Shown: positions 26,118 through 36,097, numbered from the stretch's first letter. The stretch is DNA of 64,000 nt from Lientehia sp934351765 (GCF_052118925.1 NZ_JBQKGG010000004.1:150802-214801); one strand, 5' to 3'. Notes: generated by a model from the sequence alone, not told the origin. Numbers and translations: made by a program.

Positions 26118-28319
26118 ATGGCAGAATACGCAGACGTCATCATCGACATTGTCCACAAGGCGGTGGACCGGACATTTCAATATCGGATCCCGGAGGCACT
26201 GCGGGAAAGCCTGATGGCGGGGACATGTGTGCGGGTGCCGTTCGGAAAGGGAAATACCCTGCGGGACGGCTATGTGATCGGCTTTTCCGACACACCGGAG
26301 TTTGACCCGGAAAAAATCAAGGAGATTGATTCGGTCTGGGAGGAGAATCTTCCGATCGAGGGCCAGCTTGTACGGCTGGCGGCATGGTTAAAGGACTATT
26401 ACGGCTCTACCATGATCCAGGCCCTGAAAACAGTTCTGCCTATGAAACAGCGGATGAAGCCGGTGGAAAAGCGGTATCTGGTGCGGACCGCGGATACGGA
26501 AGCGGTGGAAGAGGCACTGGAGCTTTATAAAAAGAAAAAACAGAAGGCACGGGTCCGGTTTCTGGAGGCCTTGTTGAGCGACCGGGTTCTGCCTTATGAG
26601 ATGGTGCTGCAGAAGCTGCGGGTCACGAAGGCTTCTTTTCAGCTGTTTCTGGATCAGGGACTCTGTCATATTGAAACAGAGGTGCAGGATCGGAATCCCA
26701 TTCGCGGCATGAAAAAGGAGCAGAAAAAGATCCGGCTGACAGATGAGCAGCAGGCGGCCGTGGACGGGCTGATCCGTGTCTGGGAGGGAGACCGGCGTCC
26801 CAGCCTTCTTTACGGTGTCACAGGGAGCGGAAAAACCGAGGTCTATATGGAACTGATCCGTCATGTGCAGGAGGAGGGAAAGCAGTCCATCGTGCTGATC
26901 CCGGAGATTGCTCTCACCTGGCAGACAGTCATGCGGTTTTACCGGGAGTTCGGTGACAGGGTTTCGGTGATCCATTCCCGTATGTCTGCGGGAGAGAAGA
27001 GTGATCAGATCGCCAGGGCACGGGCCGGAAAGCTGGATATTATGATCGGGCCGAGATCGGCGCTGTTTACGCCATTTCCGGATCTTGGACTGGTCATCAT
27101 CGATGAGGAGCATGAACCGGCCTATAAAAGCGAGACGGCGCCCCGTTACCGGGCAGAGGAAACGGCGGTGGAACGGTGCCGGCTGTCCGGCGGTATGGTG
27201 GTGCTGGGGTCGGCAACACCACTGGCATCTACCTATTATAAGGCTCAGAACGGGATTTATCATCTGTTTGAGATGAAGACGAGAGCCAGGGAAAACAGCA
27301 GCCTTCCTACGGTGGAGGTGGTGGATCTGAGAGAGGAACTGAAGGCCGGGAACCGGAGTATTTTCAGCCGGAAGCTGACCGAGCGGATCGAAGAGACCTT
27401 AGCCAGAAAGGAACAGGTGCTGCTGTTTTTAAACAGGAGAGGCTATTCCGGGTTTGTATCCTGCCGCTCCTGCGGAGAGGCCATCAAATGTCCGCACTGC
27501 GATGTGAGCCTGAAGGCTCACCGGGACGGAAAGCTTCATTGTCACTACTGCGGACATACGGAGCCGATCCCCAAAGCCTGTCCATCCTGCGGATCCCGCT
27601 ACATTGCCGGATTTGGGACAGGAACCCAGAAGGTGGAGCAGCTGGTAACGGAGCGGTTTCCTGAAGCGAGAGTGCTGCGCATGGACATGGATACTACCTC
27701 AAGGAAGGGGAGTCATGATGCGATCCTGTCAGCCTTTGCCGACGGAAAAGCCGATATTTTAGTGGGAACCCAGATGATCGTGAAAGGACACGATTTTCCC
27801 AGAGTGACGCTGGTTGGTATCCTGGCGGCGGATCTTTCCCTTTATGCCGGTGGCTACGAGTCGGGAGAGCGGACCTTCGAGCTGTTAACCCAGGCGGCTG
27901 GCCGGGCCGGGCGAGACCGGTTTCCCGGAACGGTGGTGATCCAGAGCTATGCTCCCGATCATTACAGCATCGAGGCGGCCGCCAGCCAGGATTATGAGGG
28001 CTTTTACTGGCATGAGATCCTTTACCGGCAGCTTCTTCATTATCCGCCTTTGTGCCACATGCTCTCGATCCTTGTAAGTGCAGAGAACGAAGCAGCAGCC
28101 AGAAGCGCGGCGGAAGCAATCGGAAAGCTGGCGGAGCATGCGGAAGAGGAGCTGGAGATCATCGGTCCGGCTCCGGCGGCCGTTTCAAAGCTCAAGGACA
28201 GCTATCGGTTCCAGATCACGCTGAAATGCCAGGAGGAGGAACCGCTTCTGGACATCAAACGAACGATTGAAACAGCCGTGTGGGACAGACAGCTCCTGTT
28301 CCAGATGGATATGGAATAG
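26118..28319 (+). CDS. priA: Primosomal replication protein N' (PriA helicase)
   Basis: PriA recognises stalled forks and D-loops and reloads the replicative helicase. The 733-residue product has the N-terminal 3'-DNA-binding domain (ADVIIDIVHKAVDRTFQYRI), Walker A GVTGSGKTEVYMELI, the DEEH box, and the zinc-binding insertion with paired cysteines (CRSCGEAIKCPHCD and CHYCGHTEPIPKACPSCG), then helicase motifs V-VI (GTQMIVKGHDFP; QAAGRAGR). The start has GGGGGAG 7 nt upstream. The stop lies 44 nt before the deformylase start, fitting the common priA-def-fmt order. Confidence 0.96.
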   Translation: MAEYADVIIDIVHKAVDRTFQYRIPEALRESLMAGTCVRVPFGKGNTLRDGYVIGFSDTPEFDPEKIKEIDSVWEENLPIEGQLVRLAAWLKDYYGSTMIQALKTVLPMKQRMKPVEKRYLVRTADTEAVEEALELYKKKKQKARVRFLEALLSDRVLPYEMVLQKLRVTKASFQLFLDQGLCHIETEVQDRNPIRGMKKEQKKIRLTDEQQAAVDGLIRVWEGDRRPSLLYGVTGSGKTEVYMELIRHVQEEGKQSIVLIPEIALTWQTVMRFYREFGDRVSVIHSRMSAGEKSDQIARARAGKLDIMIGPRSALFTPFPDLGLVIIDEEHEPAYKSETAPRYRAEETAVERCRLSGGMVVLGSATPLASTYYKAQNGIYHLFEMKTRARENSSLPTVEVVDLREELKAGNRSIFSRKLTERIEETLARKEQVLLFLNRRGYSGFVSCRSCGEAIKCPHCDVSLKAHRDGKLHCHYCGHTEPIPKACPSCGSRYIAGFGTGTQKVEQLVTERFPEARVLRMDMDTTSRKGSHDAILSAFADGKADILVGTQMIVKGHDFPRVTLVGILAADLSLYAGGYESGERTFELLTQAAGRAGRDRFPGTVVIQSYAPDHYSIEAAASQDYEGFYWHEILYRQLLHYPPLCHMLSILVSAENEAAARSAAEAIGKLAEHAEEELEIIGPAPAAVSKLKDSYRFQITLKCQEEEPLLDIKRTIETAVWDRQLLFQMDME

Positions 28320-28363
28320 AGAGATACCAGATAGATATAAGAGAAGAGAAAGGAAGCATTGTT

Positions 28364-28828
28364 ATGGCACTGAGAATCATTCGGGAGATCGGCGACGATG
28401 TCCTGACAAAAAAAGCAAAAGAGGTCAAGGAGATGACGCCCCGTACACGGGAACTGATCAATGATATGCTGGAGACCATGTATGAAGCGGAGGGCGTCGG
28501 CCTGGCGGCTCCTCAGGTGGGGATCTTAAAGCGGATCGTGGTCATTGATATCGGCGAGGGTCCTATTGTACTGGTTAATCCGGAGATCATCGAAACCAGC
28601 GGAAGCCAGACCGGCGCAGAGGGATGTCTGAGCGTGCCCGGAAAGCACGGAACCGTTACCAGACCAAATGAAGTGACGGTAAAGGCGATGGATGAGAACA
28701 TGAAGCCCCGTCTGGTAAAGGGAACGGAGCTTCTGGCAAGAGCCATCTGCCATGAATGTGACCATCTGGACGGAAAGCTGTATGTGGATCTGGTCGAGGG
28801 TGAGCTGGAGGATAACGAAGAGGCTTAA
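28364..28828 (+). CDS. def: Peptide deformylase
   Basis: This enzyme removes the formyl group from nascent protein N-termini. All three family motifs are present in the 154-residue protein: GVGLAAPQ (44-51), EGCLSVPG with metal ligand Cys88, and HECDH with His130, catalytic Glu131 and His134. The ATG at 28364 follows GGAAG and matches the family N-terminus; an upstream in-frame ATG at 28280 inside priA is rejected. Placed next to fmt, whose product adds the formyl group. Confidence 0.96.
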   Translation: MALRIIREIGDDVLTKKAKEVKEMTPRTRELINDMLETMYEAEGVGLAAPQVGILKRIVVIDIGEGPIVLVNPEIIETSGSQTGAEGCLSVPGKHGTVTRPNEVTVKAMDENMKPRLVKGTELLARAICHECDHLDGKLYVDLVEGELEDNEEA

Positions 28829-28936
28829 ACCGGCAGATCCTGCGGGCGGCCGGATGTAGCGGGAATCTTAACCTGAAATCTTTATTAGAATTTCTTAAAA
28901 AACTGTGAAAAGTACAGACTTTTCCGGAAAAATGTG

Positions 28937-28942
28937 TATACT
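28937..28942 (+). promoter_or_regulatory. Possible -10 element ahead of fmt
   Basis: TATACT stands 18 nt before the fmt start, in an AT-rich stretch after the def gene. No good -35 is seen at 17-18 nt spacing, so an additional internal promoter is only possible. Confidence 0.35.
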
Positions 28943-28959
28943 GACAGGGAGGAAAGACC

Positions 28960-29895
28960 ATGAGACTTGTGTTTATGGGAACCCCGGATTTTTCTGTGCC
29001 GGCACTGGAGGCACTGATCCGTGGAGGACATACGGTAGAAGCGGTTGTGACCCAGCCGGATAAACCAAAGGGACGGGGAGGCGCAGTTCAGATGACGCCG
29101 GTGAAGGAGGCGGCTCTGGCACACAATATTCCGGTATGGCAGCCGGCAAAGATCCGGAAGGATCCGGAGTTTCTGGCAAAACTGAAAGCCCTTGATCCGG
29201 AGGTGATCGTGGTGATCGCATTCGGACAGATCCTTCCCAGAGAGGTTCTGGAGCTTCCAAAGTACGGCTGCATCAATATCCATGCGTCCCTGCTCCCCAT
29301 GTACCGCGGCGCAGCTCCGATCCAGCAGGTGATCCTGGACGGACAGAAGGAGACCGGCGTGACTACCATGTATATGGAAGAAGGATTGGATACCGGAGAC
29401 ATGCTCTTAAAGACCGTGGTACCCATCGCAGCGGATGAGACCGGAGGAAGTCTTCATGACAAGCTGGCCGAGGCAGGCGGTGATCTGATCCTGGAGACCT
29501 TAAGGGGACTGGAGGCCGGAACCTTAACGCGGATCCCCCAGGAGGGTGAGACCTGTTATGCGGGCATGATCACAAAGACCCTCGGAAAGATCGACTGGAC
29601 GAAGGATGCAGCCTCCATCGAGCGGCTGATCCGCGGCATGTCGCCCTGGCCCAGCGCCTACACAAGTCTTGGAACAAAGACCGTGAAGCTGTGGAAGGCC
29701 CAGGTGCTTCCACAGGGACCGGAAGCAAAGGCGGAGCCGGGAACGGTGGTTTCCGTTTCCAAGGACAGTTTTTCTGTACAGACCGGAGACGGGCTTCTGC
29801 TGATCCGGGAGCTTCAGCTGGAAGGCAAGAAGCGCATGGAGACAGCAGCATTTTTGAGAGGCTGCCCGCTTAAGAAGGGCGACCGACTCGGGTAA
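28960..29895 (+). CDS. fmt: Methionyl-tRNA formyltransferase
   Basis: Fmt formylates initiator Met-tRNA using 10-formyltetrahydrofolate. The 311-residue protein starts with RLVFMGTPDFSVPALEAL, carries the catalytic Asn-His-Asp set (INIHASLLPMYRGAAPIQ and the later DTGDMLL), and ends with the OB-fold domain that contacts the tRNA acceptor. GGGAGG precedes the ATG. It sits between def and the zinc metallopeptidase gene, 14 nt from the latter. Confidence 0.97.
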   Translation: MRLVFMGTPDFSVPALEALIRGGHTVEAVVTQPDKPKGRGGAVQMTPVKEAALAHNIPVWQPAKIRKDPEFLAKLKALDPEVIVVIAFGQILPREVLELPKYGCINIHASLLPMYRGAAPIQQVILDGQKETGVTTMYMEEGLDTGDMLLKTVVPIAADETGGSLHDKLAEAGGDLILETLRGLEAGTLTRIPQEGETCYAGMITKTLGKIDWTKDAASIERLIRGMSPWPSAYTSLGTKTVKLWKAQVLPQGPEAKAEPGTVVSVSKDSFSVQTGDGLLLIRELQLEGKKRMETAAFLRGCPLKKGDRLG

Positions 29896-29909
29896 AGGAG
29901 AGGATAACA

Positions 29910-30629
29910 ATGCCTTATTACTATGGTTATTATATTGACCCGACCTGGATCTTGATCCTGATCGGCGTTGTGATCTGCGGGATCGCATCGGCGAGAGTCC
30001 GGACGACCTTTTCCAGGTATTCAAAAGAATACAGCCGGACAGGCATGAGCGGAGCTGAGGCGGCAAGACGGCTGCTGGACAGCCAGGGGATCTATGATGT
30101 GCAGATCCGCCGCGTTGCCGGAAATCTGACCGACCATTACGACCCCAGAAACAAAACCCTGAACTTATCGGAATCGGTTTACGATTCCTCTTCCGTGGCA
30201 TCTGTCGGCGTTGCGGCCCATGAGTGCGGCCATGCCATTCAGGATCAGGTGGGCTACGCGCCCCTTCGGCTCAGAAGTGCCTTTGTTCCGGTGGCGAATT
30301 TCGGATCTCAGATCAGCATGGTGCTCATCATCGCCGGACTGATCTTCGGTGCCAGAAGTGGTGCTTATTCCATTCTGGTAAACGCCGGGATCTTCTGTTT
30401 CTCTCTGGCTGTGTTATTTCAGCTCATCACCCTTCCTGTGGAGTTCAATGCGTCCCACCGGGCTCTGGTGCTTTTACAGGATCAGGGAATCTTATATGCC
30501 GATGAAGCGGCAAAGACGAGGAAAGTCCTTTCGGCGGCAGCCTTGACCTATGTGGCAGGCGCCCTTTCGTCCATGCTCCAGCTTCTGCGACTGATCATCC
30601 TGTTCGGCAACAGGAGCCGCCGTGACTGA
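29910..30629 (+). CDS. Zinc metallopeptidase, YugP family
   Basis: The 239-residue membrane protein belongs to the neutral zinc metallopeptidase (YugP-like) family. A tyrosine-rich N-terminus (MPYYYGYYIDPTW) leads into a first membrane helix, then a soluble loop with the zinc motif HECGHAIQ and the AAHECGH context, followed by two or three more helices (FGSQISMVLIIAGLIFG; FSLAVLFQLITLP). The conserved EFNASHRAL segment near the end is also typical. Substrates are not established for the family. It overlaps rsmB by 8 nt, and the def-fmt-yugP-rsmB-rlmN order recurs in Clostridia. Confidence 0.9.
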   Translation: MPYYYGYYIDPTWILILIGVVICGIASARVRTTFSRYSKEYSRTGMSGAEAARRLLDSQGIYDVQIRRVAGNLTDHYDPRNKTLNLSESVYDSSSVASVGVAAHECGHAIQDQVGYAPLRLRSAFVPVANFGSQISMVLIIAGLIFGARSGAYSILVNAGIFCFSLAVLFQLITLPVEFNASHRALVLLQDQGILYADEAAKTRKVLSAAALTYVAGALSSMLQLLRLIILFGNRSRRD

Positions 30630-32052
30630 TGTACGGGCGGTCTGCCTGGACTGCCTGTTAAAGATTGAAAAAGGCGAGTTCTGTCATCTGGTTCTCCGGA
30701 ATGCCCTGGAGGCGCACGGAGACTGGGACCGGCGGGACCGCGCCTTTCTCACCAGGCTGACGGAGGGCTGTGTGGAGCACCGGTATGAGCTGGATGCCAT
30801 TCTTGATTCGTATTCCAGAGTAAAAACGAAGAAGATGAAGCCGGTGATCCGGAACGTGCTGCGCATGGCGGTATATCAGATGAAATATATGGACAGTGTC
30901 CCCGACCGGGCGGCGGTAAACGAAGCTGTCCGGCTGGCGAAAAGAAGGGGCTTTTCGTCCTTACAGGGGTTTGTAAACGGTGTTCTCAGAACCGTTTCCA
31001 GAGAACTTCCGGACTGGAGAGCGCCGGAAGAATCGGAAAACTTTACCGAGTGGGCAAGAGTGGTATGTTCGATGCCGGTCTGGATCACGGAGGCAATGCG
31101 GGGAGAATATGGAGAAGCACGGACGGCAGCCATGCTTCGGGAAAGCATGAGCGGACGTCCTCTGACGGTACGGTTCAACCTGAGCCGTGCTTCGGAAGAA
31201 GCAATTTTAACTTCCCTCCGTTCCCAGAAGATTCATGCAGAAGCGGTGGAAGGACTCACCGGTGTATATCGACTGTCCGGTTATGACAGCCTTTCGGACA
31301 TCAGGGCCTTTTCGGAAGGTCTTTTTCAGGTTCAGGATGTAAGCTCGGTCCTGGCAGGACTGGCGGCATCGCCGAAGGCCGGGGATCATGTGCTGGATGT
31401 CTGTGCCGCGCCGGGCGGGAAAAGTCTCCATGCGGCTGACCTGTTAAAGGGAACTGGCCTGGTGGAAGCAAGAGATCTTTCTGATGAAAAAACCGATCTG
31501 ATCCGGGACAATATCCGGCGGAGCCGGTTTGAAAATATCACCGCGAAAACCCAGGATGCCCTGATATTTGATCCGGAAAAGGAAAGCTGGGCAGATATAC
31601 TGATAGCCGATCTTCCCTGCTCCGGTCTGGGAATCATCGGACGCAAAAGCGATATCAAGTACCATATTACGCCGGAGGGACAGACGGAGCTGGCCGCGCT
31701 GCAGCGAAGAATTTTAGATACCATCTGGCGCTATGTAAAGCCAGGCGGACGGCTGGTATATTCCACCTGTACGCTGTTTCCGTCGGAAAACCGGGAAAAT
31801 GCCGAATGGTTTGCAAAGAATTATCCCTTTGAACCGGAGTCCCTTGCCGGACGGATCCCGGAGCGGTTTTTCAAAGCAGAAGCTGTGAATCGGAATGGTT
31901 TCGTGATGGAGCCGGAATCCGGGAATGCTCCCTCAGATCAGGACGGAAATTCTGTCGGCAATCAGCTTCAGCTTCTTCCGGGTGAGCATGGGACCGATGG
32001 GTTCTTTATTTCCAGCTTCATAAGAAAAAGGGAGGGGGACGACCAGGTATGA
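30622..32052 (+). CDS. rsmB: 16S rRNA (cytosine-967-C5)-methyltransferase RsmB
   Basis: RsmB methylates C967 of 16S rRNA. The 476-residue product has the NusB-like N-terminal RNA-binding domain (AFLTRLTEGCVEHRYELDAIL) and a C-terminal SAM-dependent domain with the AdoMet site DVCAAPGGKSLHAA and the two catalytic cysteines in DLPCSGLG and YSTCTLFP. The start is a GTG at 30622 with CAGGAG 5 nt upstream, overlapping the metallopeptidase stop. It overlaps rlmN by 4 nt (ATGA). Confidence 0.95.
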   Translation: MTDVRAVCLDCLLKIEKGEFCHLVLRNALEAHGDWDRRDRAFLTRLTEGCVEHRYELDAILDSYSRVKTKKMKPVIRNVLRMAVYQMKYMDSVPDRAAVNEAVRLAKRRGFSSLQGFVNGVLRTVSRELPDWRAPEESENFTEWARVVCSMPVWITEAMRGEYGEARTAAMLRESMSGRPLTVRFNLSRASEEAILTSLRSQKIHAEAVEGLTGVYRLSGYDSLSDIRAFSEGLFQVQDVSSVLAGLAASPKAGDHVLDVCAAPGGKSLHAADLLKGTGLVEARDLSDEKTDLIRDNIRRSRFENITAKTQDALIFDPEKESWADILIADLPCSGLGIIGRKSDIKYHITPEGQTELAALQRRILDTIWRYVKPGGRLVYSTCTLFPSENRENAEWFAKNYPFEPESLAGRIPERFFKAEAVNRNGFVMEPESGNAPSDQDGNSVGNQLQLLPGEHGTDGFFISSFIRKREGDDQV

Positions 32053-33149
32053 AACAGGAGTTACAATCCGAAAACCGGGAATCTGTGACAAAGCAGGATA
32101 TCAGATCCATGAGCCTTGCAGAGCTGTCTGAGCGCTTTGCAGCGATGGGAGAAAAGCCCTTTCGGGCAAAGCAGGTCTATTCCTGGCTCCACGAAAAACG
32201 GGTGAAGAGCTTTGAGGAGATGACGAATCTCTCCAGGGCGCTCCGGGAACGCCTTTCCGAAGATTATGTGCTTACGGTGCTGGAGCCGGTAGAGATCCTG
32301 GAATCGAAGATTGACAGCACAAAAAAATTTCTGTTCCGCCTGGCGGACGGAAATGTGATCGAGAGCGTCTGGATGGAGTACCATCACGGCAACAGCGTCT
32401 GTATCTCCTCCCAGGTAGGCTGCCGCATGGGCTGCCGTTTCTGTGCCTCAACCCTGAACGGTATGGTGCGGGGACTGACAGCGGCGGAGATGCTGGAGCA
32501 GGTTTACCGGATGCAGGAGATCACCGGAAAGCGGATCTCCAATGTGGTGATCATGGGCTCCGGGGAGCCACTGGACAATTATGAAAATTTTGTCCGCTTC
32601 GTGCGGCTGGTGACGGATGAAAAGGGCTTTGATCTGAGTGCAAGGAATATTACGATCTCCACCTGCGGGCTGCCGGACCAGATCCGCCGCCTGGCAGAGG
32701 AGGGACTTCCCATTACACTGGCGCTGTCGCTCCATGCCACAAACGATGAAAAGCGGCGGGAGCTGATGCCGATTGCCAACAAGTACAGCTTAAAGGAAGT
32801 GCTTCCGGCCTGTGACTATTATTTTGAGAAAACCGGCAGACGGTTAAGCTTTGAATACAGTCTGGTGGGCGGAGTCAATGATACGAAGGAAGAGGCGAAG
32901 GCACTGGCAGCGCTTTTGGGACACCGGAACTGTCATGTGAACCTGATTCCGGTAAATCCCATTAAAGAACGAAATTTCGTCCGTTCCGGGCAGAATACGA
33001 TCCTGGAATTTAAAAATATACTTGAAAAAAGCGGGATCAATGCTACAATTAGAAGGGAAATGGGCCGGGATATCAGTGGATCCTGCGGCCAGCTGCGCAG
33101 AAGTTATATGGAAAAAGAAGCAGATCATACCGACAGCTTTGGCAGATGA
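32049..33149 (+). CDS. rlmN: Dual-specificity RNA methyltransferase RlmN
   Basis: RlmN is a radical SAM enzyme that methylates C2 of A2503 in 23S rRNA and A37 in some tRNAs. The iron-sulfur motif CRMGCRFC, the preceding VCISSQVG segment, and the methyl-carrying cysteines near the C-terminus (GRDISGSCGQLR) are present; length 366 residues is normal. It begins with an ATGA overlap with rsmB and is followed by the PP2C phosphatase 17 nt downstream. Confidence 0.97.
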   Translation: MKQELQSENRESVTKQDIRSMSLAELSERFAAMGEKPFRAKQVYSWLHEKRVKSFEEMTNLSRALRERLSEDYVLTVLEPVEILESKIDSTKKFLFRLADGNVIESVWMEYHHGNSVCISSQVGCRMGCRFCASTLNGMVRGLTAAEMLEQVYRMQEITGKRISNVVIMGSGEPLDNYENFVRFVRLVTDEKGFDLSARNITISTCGLPDQIRRLAEEGLPITLALSLHATNDEKRRELMPIANKYSLKEVLPACDYYFEKTGRRLSFEYSLVGGVNDTKEEAKALAALLGHRNCHVNLIPVNPIKERNFVRSGQNTILEFKNILEKSGINATIRREMGRDISGSCGQLRRSYMEKEADHTDSFGR

Positions 33150-33166
33150 CAGAAGGAGGAAGGGCG

Positions 33167-33913
33167 ATGAAAGCCTACGCAATGACCGACCGAGGGAGGA
33201 AACGGCAGATCAATCAGGATGCGGTGTACTATTCCGCCTATCCGGTGGGAAATCTGCCGAACCTGTTTTTAGTTGCCGACGGTATGGGCGGTCACCAGGC
33301 CGGTGACTTTGCCTCCAGGTTCACGATAGACAATCTGGTGTCTCTTGTGGAAGAAGCAGAAGGAAACAATCCCATATCGATCCTGAACGATGGAATCCGG
33401 ACGGTCAATGACCGGCTGATCGATCAGGCAGCGTCTGACCCGGCGCTTTACGGCATGGGAACAACACTTGTGGCGGCGTGCGTCATGGGGCCGGTTTTAT
33501 GTGTGGCAAATGTGGGTGACAGCCGTCTTTATATTATCGGTGAGGAAGAGATCCGCCAGATCACCAGAGACCATTCCCTGGTGGAGGAGCTGGTGGAGCG
33601 CGGCGAGATGGAGCGCGGAAGCGCAGCCTACGAGGAACGGAAAAATATTATTACCCGTGCCATCGGGGCAAGAAGAGGCGTAAGCGCCGATTTTTTTGAA
33701 GTCAGTCTGGAGGCCGGTGATACGGTTTTAATGTGTTCAGACGGACTGAGTAATATGGTCTCAGATGAAGCAATAGCAGGGATCGTAAGCGGACGCGAGG
33801 ATTTGAAAGGTGTCTGTGAGGATCTGATCGATGAGGCAAACAGTAACGGCGGAAAGGACAACATCGGTGTGGTGTTGTTCCGTCCGACGCAAGATGAGGT
33901 GAAAGAATGGTAA
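33167..33913 (+). CDS. PP2C-type Ser/Thr phosphatase (PrpC/Stp)
   Basis: This 248-residue manganese-dependent phosphatase reverses the action of the adjacent PASTA kinase. Metal-binding aspartates are in VADGMGGHQAGDFAS, GDSRLYII, SDGLSNMV and the final KDNIGVVLF. The ATG at 33167 has AAGGAGGAAGG immediately upstream, so the in-frame ATG at 33146 (overlapping rlmN) is less likely. It overlaps the kinase gene by 7 nt, so the pair is co-translated. Confidence 0.94.
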   Translation: MKAYAMTDRGRKRQINQDAVYYSAYPVGNLPNLFLVADGMGGHQAGDFASRFTIDNLVSLVEEAEGNNPISILNDGIRTVNDRLIDQAASDPALYGMGTTLVAACVMGPVLCVANVGDSRLYIIGEEEIRQITRDHSLVEELVERGEMERGSAAYEERKNIITRAIGARRGVSADFFEVSLEAGDTVLMCSDGLSNMVSDEAIAGIVSGREDLKGVCEDLIDEANSNGGKDNIGVVLFRPTQDEVKEW

Positions 33914-36096
33914 AGATAGGAATGTTTCTGGGTGATCGGTATGAGATCCTGGAAAGGATCGGTTCCGGCGGTATGTCAGATGTGTATCGGGCAAAGGATC
34001 ACAGGCTGAACCGCGATGTGGCCGTAAAGGTGTTGAAGCAGGAGTTTAATGCGGATAAGAGCTTTGTGAGCAAGTTCCGTACCGAGGCCCATGCGGCGGC
34101 ATGTCTCTCCCACCCCAATATCGTTCATGTGTTTGATGTCGGTGATTCGGACGATCTCCACTATATCGTCATGGAACTGGTGGAGGGCATTACACTGAAA
34201 ACGTATATTGCCAAAAAAGGAAAGCTGGAGATCCGGGAGACCATCGGGATCGCCATGCAGGTGGCCCAGGGCATTGAAGCGGCTCATGAGCAGCATATTG
34301 TCCACCGGGACATCAAGCCCCAGAATATCATTATCTCCAGAGACGGGAAGGTAAAGGTCACCGATTTTGGAATCGCCAAGGCGGCGACCAGTGAAACCAT
34401 TACCTCGAATACTATGGGTTCTGTCCATTATATCTCTCCGGAGCAGGCGAGAGGCGGCTACTGTGATGAGCGCAGCGATATTTATTCCCTTGGTATTACC
34501 ATGTATGAAATGCTGACAGGAAGGGTGCCCTTTGAGGGGGATTCTGCGGTTTCTGTGGCTCTTCTCCATATTCAGGGAGAGATGGTGCCGCCGAGAAAGT
34601 ATAATCCCATGATTCCGGTAAGTCTGGAAAAAATCGTTTTGAAATGTACCCAGAAACGTCCGGAAATGCGGTATCGTTCCGTGACGGAGCTGATTTCTGA
34701 TCTGAAGCGGGCTCTGATGACGCCCAATGAGGACTTTGTCCGCATGAATACCATCAACAGCAACGGTCCCACCAGGGTCATGAGTGAGGATGAGGTGAAC
34801 CAGATCCGAAACGGAGCGGCAGCAGGTGCCATGGCCGGTGCAGGCTATGAGGAAGCACAGGCGGCCGGCGGCGAAGATGGCTATGAGGATGGATACCGCG
34901 GAGACTATGAGGACGGTTACGACGGCTCGTATGATGATCCCGATGAGGAGGAGCGTTATCAGCTCGATTATGATGATGACGAATATCTTCCCGATGAGGA
35001 TGACGATGAGCCGGTAAATAAAAAATCAGATAAGGTTTATACCATTGTGGGAATCGTAGTGGCAGTGGTTATTGTTCTGCTGGCACTGTTTGTTCTCGGA
35101 AAGACCTTTGGATTCTTTGATTTCGGCAGCGGGAAAAAGAATACGGAATCCATGGCAGAGTCCGATGGAACGGAAGTGGCAATGCCGAGCCTTCTCGGCA
35201 AGACGGTTTCCGAGGCTGAGGAGCTGTTAAAGCAGTATGATCTGGAATTAAAGCTTTCCTACAGTGAGTCCAAAGATTATGAGGACGGCCAGATCATGGA
35301 ACAGGAGTTCAAAGAGGGAGATATGGTGAAACGCCATACGGTCGTCAAGGTAACGGTAAGCAAGGGAACCACCAAGACGACGATACCGGATAACCTGGTA
35401 GGCATGACGAAGGAGCAGGCTACCAAGGCGCTCCATGAAGCGGATCTGAACCCGGTATTTGATGAAATCTACAGTGACACGGTGGACGAGGGCAAGGTGG
35501 CAAAAATAAGTCCGTCCCTCGGTTCTGAGGTGGAGATCGGTTCGGATGTGAAGCTGTTTATTTCCAAGGGACCGGAAACAAAGACGGTTGATGTTCCCAA
35601 CCTGCTCGGAAAGAGCGAATCGGCGGCAAAGCAGCTTCTGGCAAGCGCAAACCTGTCGGTCGGCAGCATCACGGAGGATTACAGCGATGAGTACGATGAG
35701 GGCGAGGTCATGAGCCAGAGTCCCGGAAGAGGACAGACGGTAGAAGAAAAGACCAGCGTGGATTTCGTGGTAAGCAAGGGCAAGAAAGATGAGACGGTTC
35801 CCGTTCCCGATATTACCGGAATGAGCGAGGCGGATGCCATTGCACGGATCCAGAGCGCAGGACTTTCCTACCGGACAGACCGCGTTTACAGCAACAGCAC
35901 CTCGGCAGGTCTTGTGGATGATGTTTATCCGGCAGCCGGAACGAAGCTGACGAAGGGATCGACGGTGGAGATTTATATCAGCCGTGGACCGAGAGCAACG
36001 GAGGCACCGACCACGGCTCCGACAGAGGCACCGACGGAGCCCACGGCACCGTCTTCAGAAGGCGGGGAGAATCTTCCCGACCAGCCGGCGCAGTAA
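33907..36096 (+). CDS. prkC: PASTA-domain Ser/Thr protein kinase (PrkC/Stk1)
   Basis: A membrane receptor kinase that senses muropeptides or lipid II. The cytoplasmic kinase domain (about 10-270) has the Gly-rich loop GSGGMSDVY, Lys41, the catalytic HRDIKPQN (133-140) and DFGIAKA. A region of about 55 residues (314-370) just before the membrane is extremely rich in Asp, Glu, Tyr and Gly. One transmembrane helix (TIVGIVVAVVIVLLALFVLG) follows near 378-400, then four PASTA repeats to about residue 695 and a Thr/Pro-rich tail with repeated TEAPT. The upstream phosphatase and downstream rsgA-rpe-thiN replicate the Bacillus order. Confidence 0.96.
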   Translation: MVKIGMFLGDRYEILERIGSGGMSDVYRAKDHRLNRDVAVKVLKQEFNADKSFVSKFRTEAHAAACLSHPNIVHVFDVGDSDDLHYIVMELVEGITLKTYIAKKGKLEIRETIGIAMQVAQGIEAAHEQHIVHRDIKPQNIIISRDGKVKVTDFGIAKAATSETITSNTMGSVHYISPEQARGGYCDERSDIYSLGITMYEMLTGRVPFEGDSAVSVALLHIQGEMVPPRKYNPMIPVSLEKIVLKCTQKRPEMRYRSVTELISDLKRALMTPNEDFVRMNTINSNGPTRVMSEDEVNQIRNGAAAGAMAGAGYEEAQAAGGEDGYEDGYRGDYEDGYDGSYDDPDEEERYQLDYDDDEYLPDEDDDEPVNKKSDKVYTIVGIVVAVVIVLLALFVLGKTFGFFDFGSGKKNTESMAESDGTEVAMPSLLGKTVSEAEELLKQYDLELKLSYSESKDYEDGQIMEQEFKEGDMVKRHTVVKVTVSKGTTKTTIPDNLVGMTKEQATKALHEADLNPVFDEIYSDTVDEGKVAKISPSLGSEVEIGSDVKLFISKGPETKTVDVPNLLGKSESAAKQLLASANLSVGSITEDYSDEYDEGEVMSQSPGRGQTVEEKTSVDFVVSKGKKDETVPVPDITGMSEADAIARIQSAGLSYRTDRVYSNSTSAGLVDDVYPAAGTKLTKGSTVEIYISRGPRATEAPTTAPTEAPTEPTAPSSEGGENLPDQPAQ

Positions 36097-36097
36097 C

